Shown: positions 7,748 through 16,132, numbered from the stretch's first letter. The stretch: DNA of 54,452 nucleotides from Candidatus Aminicenantes bacterium UBA2190 (GCA_002335385.1 DCVK01000021.1:1-54452); one strand, 5' to 3'. Translations and numbers: made by a program. Notes: generated from the sequence alone by a model not told the origin.

Positions 7748-8731
7748 ATGACGAAAAGGGTCAGGCTGGGAGTCTTGGGTTGCGCCAACATCGCCCGGCG
7801 CTCGGTCATTCCCGCCGTCAAGGCTCTGCCCGACAAGTTTGAACTGGTCGCCGTGGCCAGCCGCTCGCATGACAAGGCCGGGGAATTCGCCCGCCAGTTT
7901 GCCTGCGAAGGCATCGCCGGCTATGATCCCCTGATCCATTCGCCGGCGCTGGAGGCCTTGTACATCCCCTTGCCCACGGGGCTGCACCGGGAATGGGTGA
8001 ACAAGGCCCTTTTGGCCGGCAAGCACGTCTATGCCGAGAAGTCGATCGCCATGAATCCGACCGACGCCCGGGAAATGGTCGATCATGCCCGGCAGAGCAA
8101 CGTGGCACTCATGGAAGGATTGATGTTCCAATACCATGGCCAGCATAAGATCGTTCTCGACCTGATCAGGAACGGGGAGATCGGCGGGCTGCGCTTTTTT
8201 TCCAGCTCCTTCGGTTTCCCGCCGCTGGCCCCTGACAACTTCAGATATGATGAGGCATTGGGGGGCGGGGTGCTGATGGATGCGGCCGCCTATCCGGTCA
8301 GGGCGACCCATTTCATCCTGGGCGGCGAATTCATAGTCCAGGGCGCGACGCTGTTCCATGTTCCGCGATCCAGGGCCGCGATGTACGGGAGCGCCTTCTT
8401 GACGGATTCCACGGGGATGGGGGCCGCGGTATCGTTCGGGTTCGACAATTTCTACCAATGCCGCTACGAGATCTGGGGCGAGCGCGGCAAGATCACCGCC
8501 GAGCGGGCCTTCACGCCCACGGCCGACCAGCGGCCCAGGATCGTCCTCGAGAAACCCGGACGCAGCGATGTGATCCTTGCCGAGCCCGACAACCATTTTG
8601 TTCGGGCGCTGGAGGAATTCCACGGCCTTGTCACGGGCACCGCGGACAGGGGAAGGCATTATCGTGACATTCTCCTGCAAAGCCATTCCCTGGAGCGGAT
8701 CAAGTTATTGGGGGGCGATCATGACGAATAA
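7748..8731 (+). CDS. Gfo/Idh/MocA oxidoreductase, probable NDP-sugar 3-ketoreductase
   Basis: 327 residues. A Rossmann motif LGVLGCANIARR opens the protein, SRSHDKA follows beta-2, and AEKSIAMN near residue 97 holds the catalytic lysine position of the EKP motif. The second domain begins MEGLMFQYHGQH. Gfo/Idh/MocA members such as the KijD10 type reduce the 3-keto group made by NDP-hexose 2,3-dehydratases; its position 7 nt after that dehydratase gene makes this the likely role. Reaction: NAD(P)H-dependent reduction of the 3,4-diketo-2,6-dideoxy intermediate. The pairing is seen; the substrate is inference. The following gene starts inside its last codons. Confidence 0.82.
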   Translation: MTKRVRLGVLGCANIARRSVIPAVKALPDKFELVAVASRSHDKAGEFARQFACEGIAGYDPLIHSPALEALYIPLPTGLHREWVNKALLAGKHVYAEKSIAMNPTDAREMVDHARQSNVALMEGLMFQYHGQHKIVLDLIRNGEIGGLRFFSSSFGFPPLAPDNFRYDEALGGGVLMDAAAYPVRATHFILGGEFIVQGATLFHVPRSRAAMYGSAFLTDSTGMGAAVSFGFDNFYQCRYEIWGERGKITAERAFTPTADQRPRIVLEKPGRSDVILAEPDNHFVRALEEFHGLVTGTADRGRHYRDILLQSHSLERIKLLGGDHDE

Positions 8732-9677
8732 TCCGCTGAAATTGTCGGTCATCAGCCCGGTTTACGGGGCGGCTTCCGTATTGCCCGAGCTGGTTGCGCG
8801 CATCAAGGCGTCGGCAGCGCGCATCACCGGCGATTATGAGATCATTTTGGTCGAGGATAGCAGCCCGGACGACAGCTGGGAGATCATCAAGCGGCTCGCC
8901 GCCGCCGACCGCCGGATCATCGGCCTCAGCCTCAGCCGCAATTTCGGGCAGCAATATGCACTGAACGCCGGATTGGATGCGGCGACGGGCGATTGGATCG
9001 TCACCCTGGATTGCGACCTGCAGGACGAGCCCGAACACATCGTGGATCTGTTCAACGAGGCCAGCAAGGGGTACGACATCGTATTCGCCAGCCGGGTCGA
9101 ACGGCGGGACGGCTTCATTAAGCGCAGCGGTTCGCGGCTGTTTTGCCGGATCATGAGATATCTGACCGAAACGAACCTCGATCATTCCATCGCGAATTTC
9201 GTCCTGTACAACCGGAAAGCCGTCGCCGCGCTGGCCGTCATGGGCGATTATTACAAGTATTACCCGGTCCTGAACCGCTGGATCGGCTTCCGGACCGCGA
9301 AACTGCCCGTCCAGCATGCCGGGCGCAAGGGCCCGGTCCGATCATCCTACTCCCTGAAAAAACGCCTGGACCTGGCCGTGACGACCATCGTCACATTTTC
9401 CGACAAGCCGCTGCGCCTGGTGATGAGATTCGGGATCTCGCTGGTCGCCATCAACCTGGTCATCGCCTTTTTTCTTACCGTCCGGCACATTGTCTACGGC
9501 GAAAAGGTGAGCGGTTGGCTGAGCATTTTTTTATCACTCTGGATACTTTCCGGGATCATCATCGCCATTTTGGGCATGATGGGGACCTACATGGGGAAAA
9601 TGTTCGAAACCGTGAAAAACCGCCCGCGCTACATCGTGAAGGAAACGACCGCAGCCGATCACCGCGATGAAAAATAG
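8721..9677 (+). CDS. Family 2 glycosyltransferase, GtrB/DPM-like, with C-terminal membrane helices
   Basis: 318 residues. ATG 8721 follows a GGGGGG stretch and overlaps the previous gene by 11 nt. The N-terminal GT2 domain shows SVISPVYGAA, EDSSPDDSW and SLSRNFGQQYALNAGLD, then LDCDLQDEPE, typical of polyprenyl-phosphate sugar transferases. Two hydrophobic helices near the C-terminus (about residues 235-290) anchor it in the inner membrane. Such enzymes load a sugar onto undecaprenyl phosphate for use outside the cytoplasm. In this operon the donor is plausibly the deoxysugar made by the neighbouring enzymes, or the enzyme may attach it directly to a lipid. Acceptor unknown. Confidence 0.88.
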   Translation: MTNNPLKLSVISPVYGAASVLPELVARIKASAARITGDYEIILVEDSSPDDSWEIIKRLAAADRRIIGLSLSRNFGQQYALNAGLDAATGDWIVTLDCDLQDEPEHIVDLFNEASKGYDIVFASRVERRDGFIKRSGSRLFCRIMRYLTETNLDHSIANFVLYNRKAVAALAVMGDYYKYYPVLNRWIGFRTAKLPVQHAGRKGPVRSSYSLKKRLDLAVTTIVTFSDKPLRLVMRFGISLVAINLVIAFFLTVRHIVYGEKVSGWLSIFLSLWILSGIIIAILGMMGTYMGKMFETVKNRPRYIVKETTAADHRDEK

Positions 9678-10566
9678 AAAAACCGCCATGGTCCTGGGCG
9701 CCAACGGCTATCTCGGCAGCCATATGGCCCACTATCTGGAGAACAGCGGCTGGAGGGTGCGCGACTGCGACGTCCAGGACAAATCGGCAAGAGGCGCTTC
9801 CGACTATTCCCCGCTGGACATCCTGCAGGCCGGAGACCTGAAGGAGATCGACTGGAACGTGGATTGCGTTTTCATGTTTGCCGGGATCACGGGCACCTTC
9901 AGCGGCTTCGACCACTACGAACGGTTTGTTGCGCTCAACGAACTGGGCCTGCTGAATGTCCTGCACGGGATCCGCCAATCGTCCCAACGGCCGCGGATCG
10001 TCTATCCTTCCTCGCGCCTGGTCTACAGGGGAGCGGACTTGCCATTGCGCGAGGACGACCCGAAGGAAGCCAAAACGATATACGCCGTCAATAAAAATGC
10101 CTGCGAAGGCATTCTGGAGGCCTATCGGAATTCCTTCGCCATCCCCTACACCGTCTACCGCATATGCGTTCCCTATGGGAACGATCTCGGCGGCGACTAT
10201 TCCTACGGCACGATCGGGAGTTTTTTCCGTCAGGCGCGGCAGGCGGGAACGATCCGCCTGTTCGGCGACGGTTCCCTGCGGCGAACCTTCACCCACGTGG
10301 AGGACATCTGCGGGCAGATCATCGGCTCCTGCTGCCACGAGCGCTCCGCCAACCAGGTCTACAATATCGGCGGCGAAGAATTCAGCCTGAAGGAAATCGC
10401 CATGCGCATAGCAATTAAATATCATGCGGAACTTGTCCTGGCGGATTGGCCGGACAAGGATCTGCGCATCGAATCGGGCCACACGGTTTTCGCTGCCGGC
10501 AAAATCCAAGGTGCATTCCACCTGGGACTGCGGCGCTCCTTTGCTGAATGGCTGGCGCGGATCTGA
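9667..10566 (+). CDS. Extended SDR NDP-sugar epimerase/4-ketoreductase
   Basis: 299 residues of the GalE-like extended short-chain dehydrogenase fold. It has GANGYLGSH (about residues 11-19) for NAD(P), FAGITG after beta-4, YPSSRLVYRG, the catalytic YxxxK as YAVNK (139-143), RICVPYGN and TFTHVEDIC. It overlaps the glycosyltransferase by 11 nt and the EamA gene by 19 nt. In a 2,6-dideoxysugar pathway a final 4-keto reduction is needed, and this is the only candidate in the cassette; an epimerase role is equally compatible with the sequence. Confidence 0.85.
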   Translation: MKNRKTAMVLGANGYLGSHMAHYLENSGWRVRDCDVQDKSARGASDYSPLDILQAGDLKEIDWNVDCVFMFAGITGTFSGFDHYERFVALNELGLLNVLHGIRQSSQRPRIVYPSSRLVYRGADLPLREDDPKEAKTIYAVNKNACEGILEAYRNSFAIPYTVYRICVPYGNDLGGDYSYGTIGSFFRQARQAGTIRLFGDGSLRRTFTHVEDICGQIIGSCCHERSANQVYNIGGEEFSLKEIAMRIAIKYHAELVLADWPDKDLRIESGHTVFAAGKIQGAFHLGLRRSFAEWLARI

Positions 10567-11465
10567 GCCGCCGCCCGACCCTGGCTCCCCGCCTGGCCCT
10601 GATTGTCGGCATCGCCGCCGTCTCCTCGGGAGCGGTCTTCGTGCGTCTGGCCCAGGGCGACGCTCCCTCCCTGGCCGTCGCCGCCTACCGCCTGGGGCTG
10701 GCGACGCTGCTCCTCCTGCTTCCGGCCTGGCGGCTGTACCGAAGCGAGATCGCCGGCCTGAAGCCGTCCGATTGGCTGTGGGCCCTCGCCTCGGGACTAT
10801 TCCTGGCCGTCCATTTCGGCACCTGGATCACATCCCTGGAATACACTTCGGTGGCCAGCTCGGTGGCGCTGGTCTCCACCTCGCCGCTCTGGGTGGCGCT
10901 ATTCGCCTGGATCGCCTGGCGCGAACCGCTGACGCCGTCACTGCTGGCCGGCCTGGGGCTGGCCCTGGCCGGCAGCATCGTCATCAGCTTCGCTGAAGCA
11001 CGCACGGCCATCTCTCCCCGCCCTTTTCTGGGCAACGTCCTGGCCCTGGCCGGCGCACTGTCCGTGAGCGGCTACTGGCTGATCGGCCGCAAACTGCGCC
11101 GCCGCATCTCATTGATCCCCTACGTGACCCTGGTCTATGGGGCGGCGGCCGTGACCCTGATGACGACGGCGTTGGCCCTGGGCCAGAGGCTGACCGGCTT
11201 CCAGCCGGCGACTTATGGCTGGTTCTTGCTGCTGGCGCTGCTGCCCCAGTTGCTGGGCCACTCCTCCTTCAACTGGGCGCTGGGACATCTGCCCGCCTCC
11301 TACGTGGCCATCGCCACCCTGGGCGAGCCGATCGGCGCCGCCATCCTGGCTTTCATTTTCCTGGGCGAAGTCCCTTCCCGGCTGAAAATGGCGGCGGCCG
11401 CCATGATCCTGGCCGGGATCTACCTGGCATTGGTCCGCCGCCCCGGGGAACCGCCGCGGAAGTAA
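10548..11465 (+). CDS. EamA/DMT-family transporter
   Basis: 305 residues with about ten transmembrane helices in two EamA repeats, each ending in a characteristic ExxxA or LGEP segment (first repeat SLEYTSVASSVALVSTSP, second TLGEPIGAAILAFIFLGE). Drug/metabolite transporters export or import varied small molecules. The 19-nt overlap with the SDR gene places it at the end of the deoxysugar operon, where a role in moving a lipid-linked sugar or related metabolite is conceivable, but sequence alone does not show the cargo. Confidence 0.85.
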   Translation: MAGADLSRRPTLAPRLALIVGIAAVSSGAVFVRLAQGDAPSLAVAAYRLGLATLLLLLPAWRLYRSEIAGLKPSDWLWALASGLFLAVHFGTWITSLEYTSVASSVALVSTSPLWVALFAWIAWREPLTPSLLAGLGLALAGSIVISFAEARTAISPRPFLGNVLALAGALSVSGYWLIGRKLRRRISLIPYVTLVYGAAAVTLMTTALALGQRLTGFQPATYGWFLLLALLPQLLGHSSFNWALGHLPASYVAIATLGEPIGAAILAFIFLGEVPSRLKMAAAAMILAGIYLALVRRPGEPPRK

Positions 11466-11477
11466 GCCGGAGCGGGC

Positions 11478-11506
11478 TGGACTTGACCCGGGCCATCCGC
11501 TACAAT
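11478..11506 (+). promoter_or_regulatory. Weak sigma-70 promoter for the flavodoxin gene
   Basis: TGGACT at 11478-11483 and TACAAT at 11501-11506 are 17 nt apart. An AAGGAGG ribosome site and ATG 11527 follow. Confidence 0.45.
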
Positions 11507-11526
11507 GCGCCTGGCAAGGAGGAAAC

Positions 11527-12051
11527 ATGAACATCCTGGTCGCCTATTATTCCGAGACGGGGAACACGCGCAAGGTCGCCGAATCGATTTTCGCCTCCCT
11601 GCGCCACACCGGGAAGAAGCTGCTGCCCATCGACCAGGCCGAAGACCTGGAAGCCTACGCCCTGATCTTTTGCGGCTTTCCGGTGCAGCACCACAGCGTC
11701 CCGGCCAGGATGGTCCATTTCCTGAGGAGCATTCCCAAGGGGAAGCAGATCGCCCTGTTCGCCACTCACGGATCGCTGCGGGGAGGGGAAAAAGCCCTGG
11801 GCGCCTTCTTTGCCGCCATCAGCCAGCTGCCAGGCCAGACCATCGTCGGCACGTTCGGCTGCCGCGGCCAGGTCAAGCCCCAGTTGATCGATGAATGGAT
11901 GGAGGCGCCGCAGCACCAGGCGTGGGCCCGCGAAGCCCAAAGCGCCAACGGCCATCCCGATGCTGCCGACCTCCAGGACGCCCGTGAATTCGCCGAAACC
12001 ATGCTTTATGCCGCCGAGCATATCCACGGCAGCGTAAAGAATCCGGGTTGA
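11527..12051 (+). CDS. Flavodoxin-family protein
   Basis: 174 residues. The N-terminal loop YYSETGNTRKVA (about 7-18) is the FMN phosphate-binding motif of flavodoxins; FCGFPVQHHSVP and LFATHGSLRGGE are the later flavin-facing loops. Flavodoxins and related flavodoxin-like reductases carry one or two electrons on FMN. The C-terminal 60 residues (FGCRGQVKP then a helical tail with EAQSANGHPD) follow the pattern of stand-alone flavodoxin-like proteins rather than classical flavodoxins. The gene has an AAGGAGG ribosome site and is followed within 2 nt by the DUF6498 gene, so the two are probably co-expressed. Confidence 0.85.
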   Translation: MNILVAYYSETGNTRKVAESIFASLRHTGKKLLPIDQAEDLEAYALIFCGFPVQHHSVPARMVHFLRSIPKGKQIALFATHGSLRGGEKALGAFFAAISQLPGQTIVGTFGCRGQVKPQLIDEWMEAPQHQAWAREAQSANGHPDAADLQDAREFAETMLYAAEHIHGSVKNPG

Positions 12052-12052
12052 A

Positions 12053-12748
12053 ATGGACGCGGCTCGGTCCGCCCGCTCATTGCGCCCCCCGCCGGTCGCT
12101 GCCGGGGTGGGGTCTTCCCGGCCAGGACGCTTCCTCAGGCTGCGCTCTTCCGCCCTGGCGCTGGTCGCGGCCAACCTGGTCCCGGTCTACGGGGTCCTGG
12201 CCCTGGAATGGGAAGTCGCCCCGATCATGCTCTTCTACTGGGCCGAGAACCTGGTGGTCGGTTTTTTCAACATCCAAAAAATGGCGCGGGCGCAGGGGGC
12301 GGTCGACGACTCCCGCACAACGATCAACGGCAAGCCCGTCACTTGGGATTCACGCCAGGCGCTCATCCGCTTCTTCGCCCTGCACTACGGCGGCTTCACC
12401 CTGGGCCACGGCATCTTTGTCTTCGCCCTCTTCAGCCCCGACTTGAAGAACCTGCCCGCTGAGCTTGGCCTGGCCCTGCTGTTCCTGTCCGCCAGTCACG
12501 GCTATTCCTATTGGCGCAACTTCATCGGCCGCGGCGAATACCTCAGCGTCCCGTTCACCAGGCTGTTCTGGCAGCCTTATGCCCGGGTCATCGTCATGCA
12601 CCTGGTCATCCTTGCGGGCGGCGCCCTGGCCGCGGCCATGGGCTCGCCGCTGGGCGCCCTGCTGGTACTGGTCGGGCTCAAGACGCTGATCGATCTGGGC
12701 GCCCATGCGCTGGAGCGCCGGAAATTCTCGGAGGCGGCCCATGCCTGA
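12053..12748 (+). CDS. DUF6498-type membrane protein
   Basis: 231 residues with five or six hydrophobic helices. The segment LVAANLVPVYGVLALEW, then FYWAENLVVGFFNIQKM and LHYGGFTLGHGIFVF, is the pattern of the DUF6498 membrane family, which has no known function. Its start follows the flavodoxin stop with one base between, and it overlaps the thioesterase gene by 8 nt, so the three genes form one compact operon. No catalytic residues can be argued for beyond the conserved His and Glu in the helices. Confidence 0.68.
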   Translation: MDAARSARSLRPPPVAAGVGSSRPGRFLRLRSSALALVAANLVPVYGVLALEWEVAPIMLFYWAENLVVGFFNIQKMARAQGAVDDSRTTINGKPVTWDSRQALIRFFALHYGGFTLGHGIFVFALFSPDLKNLPAELGLALLFLSASHGYSYWRNFIGRGEYLSVPFTRLFWQPYARVIVMHLVILAGGALAAAMGSPLGALLVLVGLKTLIDLGAHALERRKFSEAAHA

Positions 12749-13172
12749 TGATCGCTTCAAGCTGGAAATGAAGGTCCGCGACTACGAGCTCGACGCGCAG
12801 GGCGTGGTCAACAACGCCGTCTACCTGAACTACCTGGAGCACTGCCGCCACGAGTTCCTGCTGTCGCGGGGGATCGACTTCAACCGCTTCACGAACGACA
12901 GGGTCTTCCTGGTCGTGGTGCGCAGTGAACTCGACTACAAGGCCCCGCTGCGCGGCGGCGATTCTTTCTGGATCGGGCTCGATCTGGAGCGCATTTCGCC
13001 CCTGCGCTTCGCCTTCCTGCAGGACATCCATCGCCGGGACGACGGCCGCCTTGTCCTGGCCGCCCGCACCATCGGCACGGCCATCAATGAGAAGGGGCGT
13101 CCCTTTCTGCCGCCGGCGCTGGAGGCGCTGCTCGCGCCCGGGGCAAAAACCGTCCAGACCGCCGTGAAATAG
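12741..13172 (+). CDS. 4HBT hotdog-fold acyl-CoA thioesterase
   Basis: 143 residues. ATG 12741 is chosen because GGAGGC precedes it and the family N-terminus then begins FKLEMKVRDYELDAQGVVNN. That last stretch is the YbgC/4HBT signature (D-x-x-G-V-V-x-N) with the catalytic Asp, followed by YLNYLEHCRHEFL. The rest has the hotdog strands. Family members hydrolyse acyl-CoA thioesters in the cytosol; the preferred acyl chain is not evident. It ends just before a promoter for tRNA genes. Confidence 0.88.
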   Translation: MPDDRFKLEMKVRDYELDAQGVVNNAVYLNYLEHCRHEFLLSRGIDFNRFTNDRVFLVVVRSELDYKAPLRGGDSFWIGLDLERISPLRFAFLQDIHRRDDGRLVLAARTIGTAINEKGRPFLPPALEALLAPGAKTVQTAVK

Positions 13173-13194
13173 GCAAGCAACCGCCCGGCGGGGC

Positions 13195-13223
13195 TTGACA
13201 AACCGGCCGTTTTCGATTATTCT
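13195..13223 (+). promoter_or_regulatory. Sigma-70 promoter for the tRNA-Gly/tRNA-Cys pair
   Basis: A perfect TTGACA at 13195-13200 and TATTCT at 13218-13223 are separated by 17 nt. tRNA-Gly begins 11 nt after the -10. Confidence 0.85.
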
Positions 13224-13234
13224 TACCGGCAAGA

Positions 13235-13309
13235 GCGGGAATAGCTCAGCGGTAGAGCGCCACCTTGCCAAGGTGGATGTCGCGGGTTCAAATCCCGTTT
13301 CCCGCTCCA
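13235..13309 (+). tRNA. tRNA-Gly (anticodon GCC)
   Basis: Cloverleaf: acceptor GCGGGAA pairs with TTCCCGC, D arm GCTC/GAGC, anticodon stem CCACC/GGTGG with loop TTGCCAA (GCC at 13267-13269), T arm with loop TTCAAAT. The CCA end is encoded at 13307-13309. Confidence 0.97.
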
Positions 13310-13311
13310 TT

Positions 13312-13383
13312 GGCGGCGTAGCCAAGTGGTAAGGCAGCGCTCTGCAAAAGCGCTATTCATCGGTTCAAATCCGGTCGCCGCCT
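13312..13383 (+). tRNA. tRNA-Cys (anticodon GCA)
   Basis: Acceptor GGCGGCG pairs with CGCCGCC, the anticodon stem is GCGCT/AGCGC with loop CTGCAAA (GCA at 13344-13346), and the T loop is TTCAAAT. No CCA is encoded. It starts 2 nt after tRNA-Gly and is surely in the same transcript. Confidence 0.96.
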
Positions 13384-13387
13384 TGTT

Positions 13388-14803
13388 TCAATCCACAGAC
13401 AACTCAAGCGCTTCCGTCTTGAGGAACTTCAGGCTGTTCAAGACCTGGTCGGCATTTCCCACCAGGACCACGATGCCCTTTTCCCGGTTCCCCGACTTGG
13501 GCTTGGCGCCCATCTGCTCGTCCATGGCTTGCAACACCCGGTTGAAGCTCACTTCCTGAAAAAGCTCGGGCCCGGGCCGAGGCGCCGCCCCCTTCGTTCC
13601 CTGACCGTGAAAGCGGTCGATCTCGGCCTGCAGCTCGTAGCTGAAGCGGCTTGTTCCCACCTGGGCCTGCCCGATATAATGATTCAGGGCGTCGAGGTAT
13701 TCCTTCCTCTCGATGGGGCGGGCGGCAAACTTCTTTCTCTCCTGCTCCACCAGCAGCAGGAAGTTCTCCAGGTCGCCGTAATTCACGCGCAGGTAATTGC
13801 AGAAAAGGGTGAAATCCTTCAAGTAAATGGTATCGGTGTCGACCTTGTAGCCCTCCATCAGGAAGCGGTTCCTTTCCGAATGGTAGATGCGCCCGCCGGG
13901 AAATCCGAAGAGAGAGAAGTTGCCGATGGCATAGGGCAGGAACGCGGCATCGGCGGCAGGCGGGGCCACGTCGAACCAATAGACCATGGGAGGTTCGGGC
14001 GCATTCACATTCAGGATGAAGATCTTGCGGGCGGCATTGAGCGCGGGTGTTTCCCTGCGCTCCCGGGCCGGCGGCACAGCGGGCGATGGCAGGTCTTTTT
14101 CGATCATGCCCAGGATGAAGTAGGGGTTGACCTTCCCCTTCAGGACCAGCAGGGCGTTATCGGGCCGGAGATTCTTGAGCATGAACGACCGCACCTGGGC
14201 CATATTGATGCCGTCGAGGATTTCCTGAAGCAGGAAGCCGCGCGTGAAATAAAAATTGCCGACCAGCTGCTGATAGGCCAGCGTCAGGGCGATCTCCTTT
14301 TTCCAGTCCCGGCCCTTCATGAACAGCGGCCAGAACCTTTCCTTGCTCAGGTTGAACTTGTTGAGGTGAAAGGATTGATAGGTGAAGATCTCCTTGAGCA
14401 GCCTGGAAAATGACCCCAGGCGGTCGGGGAGAAAATTCATGCTGATCTTCATGAATTCGGGGTTCTGCTCAACCAGGAAGTCGCCCCCCTGCCGCTGCAG
14501 CATGCCCATCAAGTTGGAGGGCGGCGAATTCAGCGACCGCTCGAACATGTTCATGACCGCCAGCTGCGTGATGGCCAGGGAGGCGTAATTCTGCGTGCTG
14601 CCGTCGAGGTAGATCAGCAACTGGGCGTGAATGAAGGGCAGTTCGTTGTCCTGCAGGACCTTGACCGCCAGACCTTTGGAGGTCGCAAAGGAAAAGAGCC
14701 GGGGTTCGGCGCCGAAGGCGCGCCCCGAGGCCAAAAGCAGCAGCATGCCGCCGAGCAGACAGCCGGCGCGGCACAACGGGAGATTCCTAATCGCCGTAGA
14801 CAT
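13388..14803 (-). CDS. M16-fold (insulinase-like) exported protein, catalytically degenerate
   Basis: 471 residues with a signal peptide (hydrophobic CLLGGMLLLLASGRAFG before AEP). The two-domain organisation resembles M16 processing-peptidase-like proteins: a first domain with LIYLDGSTQNYASLAI in place of the HxxEH-bearing helix, and a second starting around APEPPMVYWFDVAPP. No HxxEH or reversed HxxEH is present, so the protein cannot bind the catalytic zinc in the usual way. It overlaps the upstream M16-like gene by 17 nt and they are surely co-translated; in known M16 pairs the subunits form a heterodimeric clamshell. It ends 5 nt from the convergent tRNA-Cys. M16 membership is by fold pattern and pairing, hence moderate confidence. 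Confidence 0.65.
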   Translation of the reverse strand: MSTAIRNLPLCRAGCLLGGMLLLLASGRAFGAEPRLFSFATSKGLAVKVLQDNELPFIHAQLLIYLDGSTQNYASLAITQLAVMNMFERSLNSPPSNLMGMLQRQGGDFLVEQNPEFMKISMNFLPDRLGSFSRLLKEIFTYQSFHLNKFNLSKERFWPLFMKGRDWKKEIALTLAYQQLVGNFYFTRGFLLQEILDGINMAQVRSFMLKNLRPDNALLVLKGKVNPYFILGMIEKDLPSPAVPPARERRETPALNAARKIFILNVNAPEPPMVYWFDVAPPAADAAFLPYAIGNFSLFGFPGGRIYHSERNRFLMEGYKVDTDTIYLKDFTLFCNYLRVNYGDLENFLLLVEQERKKFAARPIERKEYLDALNHYIGQAQVGTSRFSYELQAEIDRFHGQGTKGAAPRPGPELFQEVSFNRVLQAMDEQMGAKPKSGNREKGIVVLVGNADQVLNSLKFLKTEALELSVD

Positions 14804-16097
14804 TGAGGATGACCTGATTTTCCTTCAGCAGGTATTTTTTCGCGCTTTCCATGATATCATAGGGCGTGATCCGGCGCAGGCGCCGCAGCTGGACGTCGTA
14901 AAAATTCAGTTCGCCGAACATGTGGTAGTATTCGCCGATGCGCAGGCATCTCTCCTCCAACGAGACCATGCCTTTCAGGAAATCGATCTCCATCAGGGAG
15001 CGGACCGCCTTCATATCGTTGTTGCTGATGGGGATGTTCCCCAGGGCGTGCAATTCCTTTTCAATGATGTACTTGGCCTTCTCGAGATTGAAGCGCTTGG
15101 AGCTGGAGACCTGAATGGTGAGGCAATTGGCCTCCATGTAATCAGTGAAGCCGCTCTCGATCTCGACATCCAGCTTGTTGACCGCGTTGAGGATGTGGCC
15201 GAGGCGGGCCAAACGCGGGTCGGTCAGGTAGTAGCGCAGGAAATCGAAATACATGAAGTTGTAGCCGATCTTGGCCGGGGCCTTGATGCCGTAGACGACG
15301 AAATGCTTCTTCAGCCCTGACAGCAGCCAGTTCTTGGCTACGTGCGAACGACGCTGGTTCTGGGCGCTGAAGACCGGATTGGCCGCGCGCCGGCCCGGCG
15401 GTATGTCCTGGAAGAACTTGTTGATCCCGGACCGCAACTCATTGATGTCGAACTTGCCGGTGATGATCAGGAGAACATTGCCCAGGTTCTGGAAGTGCTG
15501 ATAATAATCCCGGACCCGGTCATTGCTCAGGGAGCGGAGCCGGTTCAAGTCGCCATAAAGCGGGATCTCATAGGCCGAGCCCTCAAAGACCCTGGAATTC
15601 ACCCAGGTCTGCGCCCGGAAGCCCGGGTTCGACTCCAGGAGGCGGCCGATGCGGGTGATGATCTGGTTCTTCTGGTAGTCGATGTTCGCGTCGTTCAGCC
15701 GCAGGCTCTTCAGGCGCTCGCTCTCCAGCCAGAGGGCCACATTGATCTCCTGGGCGGGGAGCACGTCGTAAAAAACGGCATTGTCATAATTCACCCGGCC
15801 GCTGACGATGCCGCCCATCTTGTTGATGAACAGCACATGGTCGAAAGGCTCCAGGTTTTCATTGCCGTCGAACATCAGGTACTGGTAGAGGTAGGAGATG
15901 CCTCGCGCGTCGACCGGCTCCAGGCGGGCGCCGCGCATGTGGTAGACGCAGACGGAGGCGGCTTGCAGGTTGCTGCTGGGAGCGAGGATCACGCGCAGGC
16001 CATTGGGCAGCTCGAATGAGCTGATGGCGAGCGTTTGGCCGCCGAGGGGCATGAGCGGGGCGAAAAGGAGCCAGAGAAAGAACCTTGCCTTGATCAC
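14787..16097 (-). CDS. M16-fold exported protein with mutated zinc motif
   Basis: 436 residues with a signal peptide (ARFFLWLLFAPLMPLGG). The N-terminal domain begins FELPNGLRVILAPSSNLQAASV, exactly the M16 opening, and reaches GISYLYQYLMFDG where active enzymes have G-x-x-HFLEHMxFKG. All three zinc/catalytic positions (H, E, H) are Y, Q and Y here. The downstream helix ALWLESERLKSLRL matches the third-ligand region. The second M16 domain follows from about residue 215. The start is GTG at 16095-16097, 6 nt after a -10 element, implying a leaderless message. Likely a structural or chaperone-like clamshell partner of the following protein rather than a protease. Confidence 0.8.
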   Translation of the reverse strand: MIKARFFLWLLFAPLMPLGGQTLAISSFELPNGLRVILAPSSNLQAASVCVYHMRGARLEPVDARGISYLYQYLMFDGNENLEPFDHVLFINKMGGIVSGRVNYDNAVFYDVLPAQEINVALWLESERLKSLRLNDANIDYQKNQIITRIGRLLESNPGFRAQTWVNSRVFEGSAYEIPLYGDLNRLRSLSNDRVRDYYQHFQNLGNVLLIITGKFDINELRSGINKFFQDIPPGRRAANPVFSAQNQRRSHVAKNWLLSGLKKHFVVYGIKAPAKIGYNFMYFDFLRYYLTDPRLARLGHILNAVNKLDVEIESGFTDYMEANCLTIQVSSSKRFNLEKAKYIIEKELHALGNIPISNNDMKAVRSLMEIDFLKGMVSLEERCLRIGEYYHMFGELNFYDVQLRRLRRITPYDIMESAKKYLLKENQVILNVYGD

Positions 16098-16103
16098 TGG
16101 ATC

Positions 16104-16132
16104 ATTTTACCGGGGAACGCTTTTTTAGTCAA
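16104..16132 (-). promoter_or_regulatory. Sigma-70 promoter for the M16-like pair, leaderless geometry
   Basis: On the minus strand TTGACT (16132-16127), 17-nt spacer, TAAAAT (16109-16104). Only GATCCA separates the -10 from GTG 16097, so transcription should begin at or next to the start codon. Confidence 0.75.
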
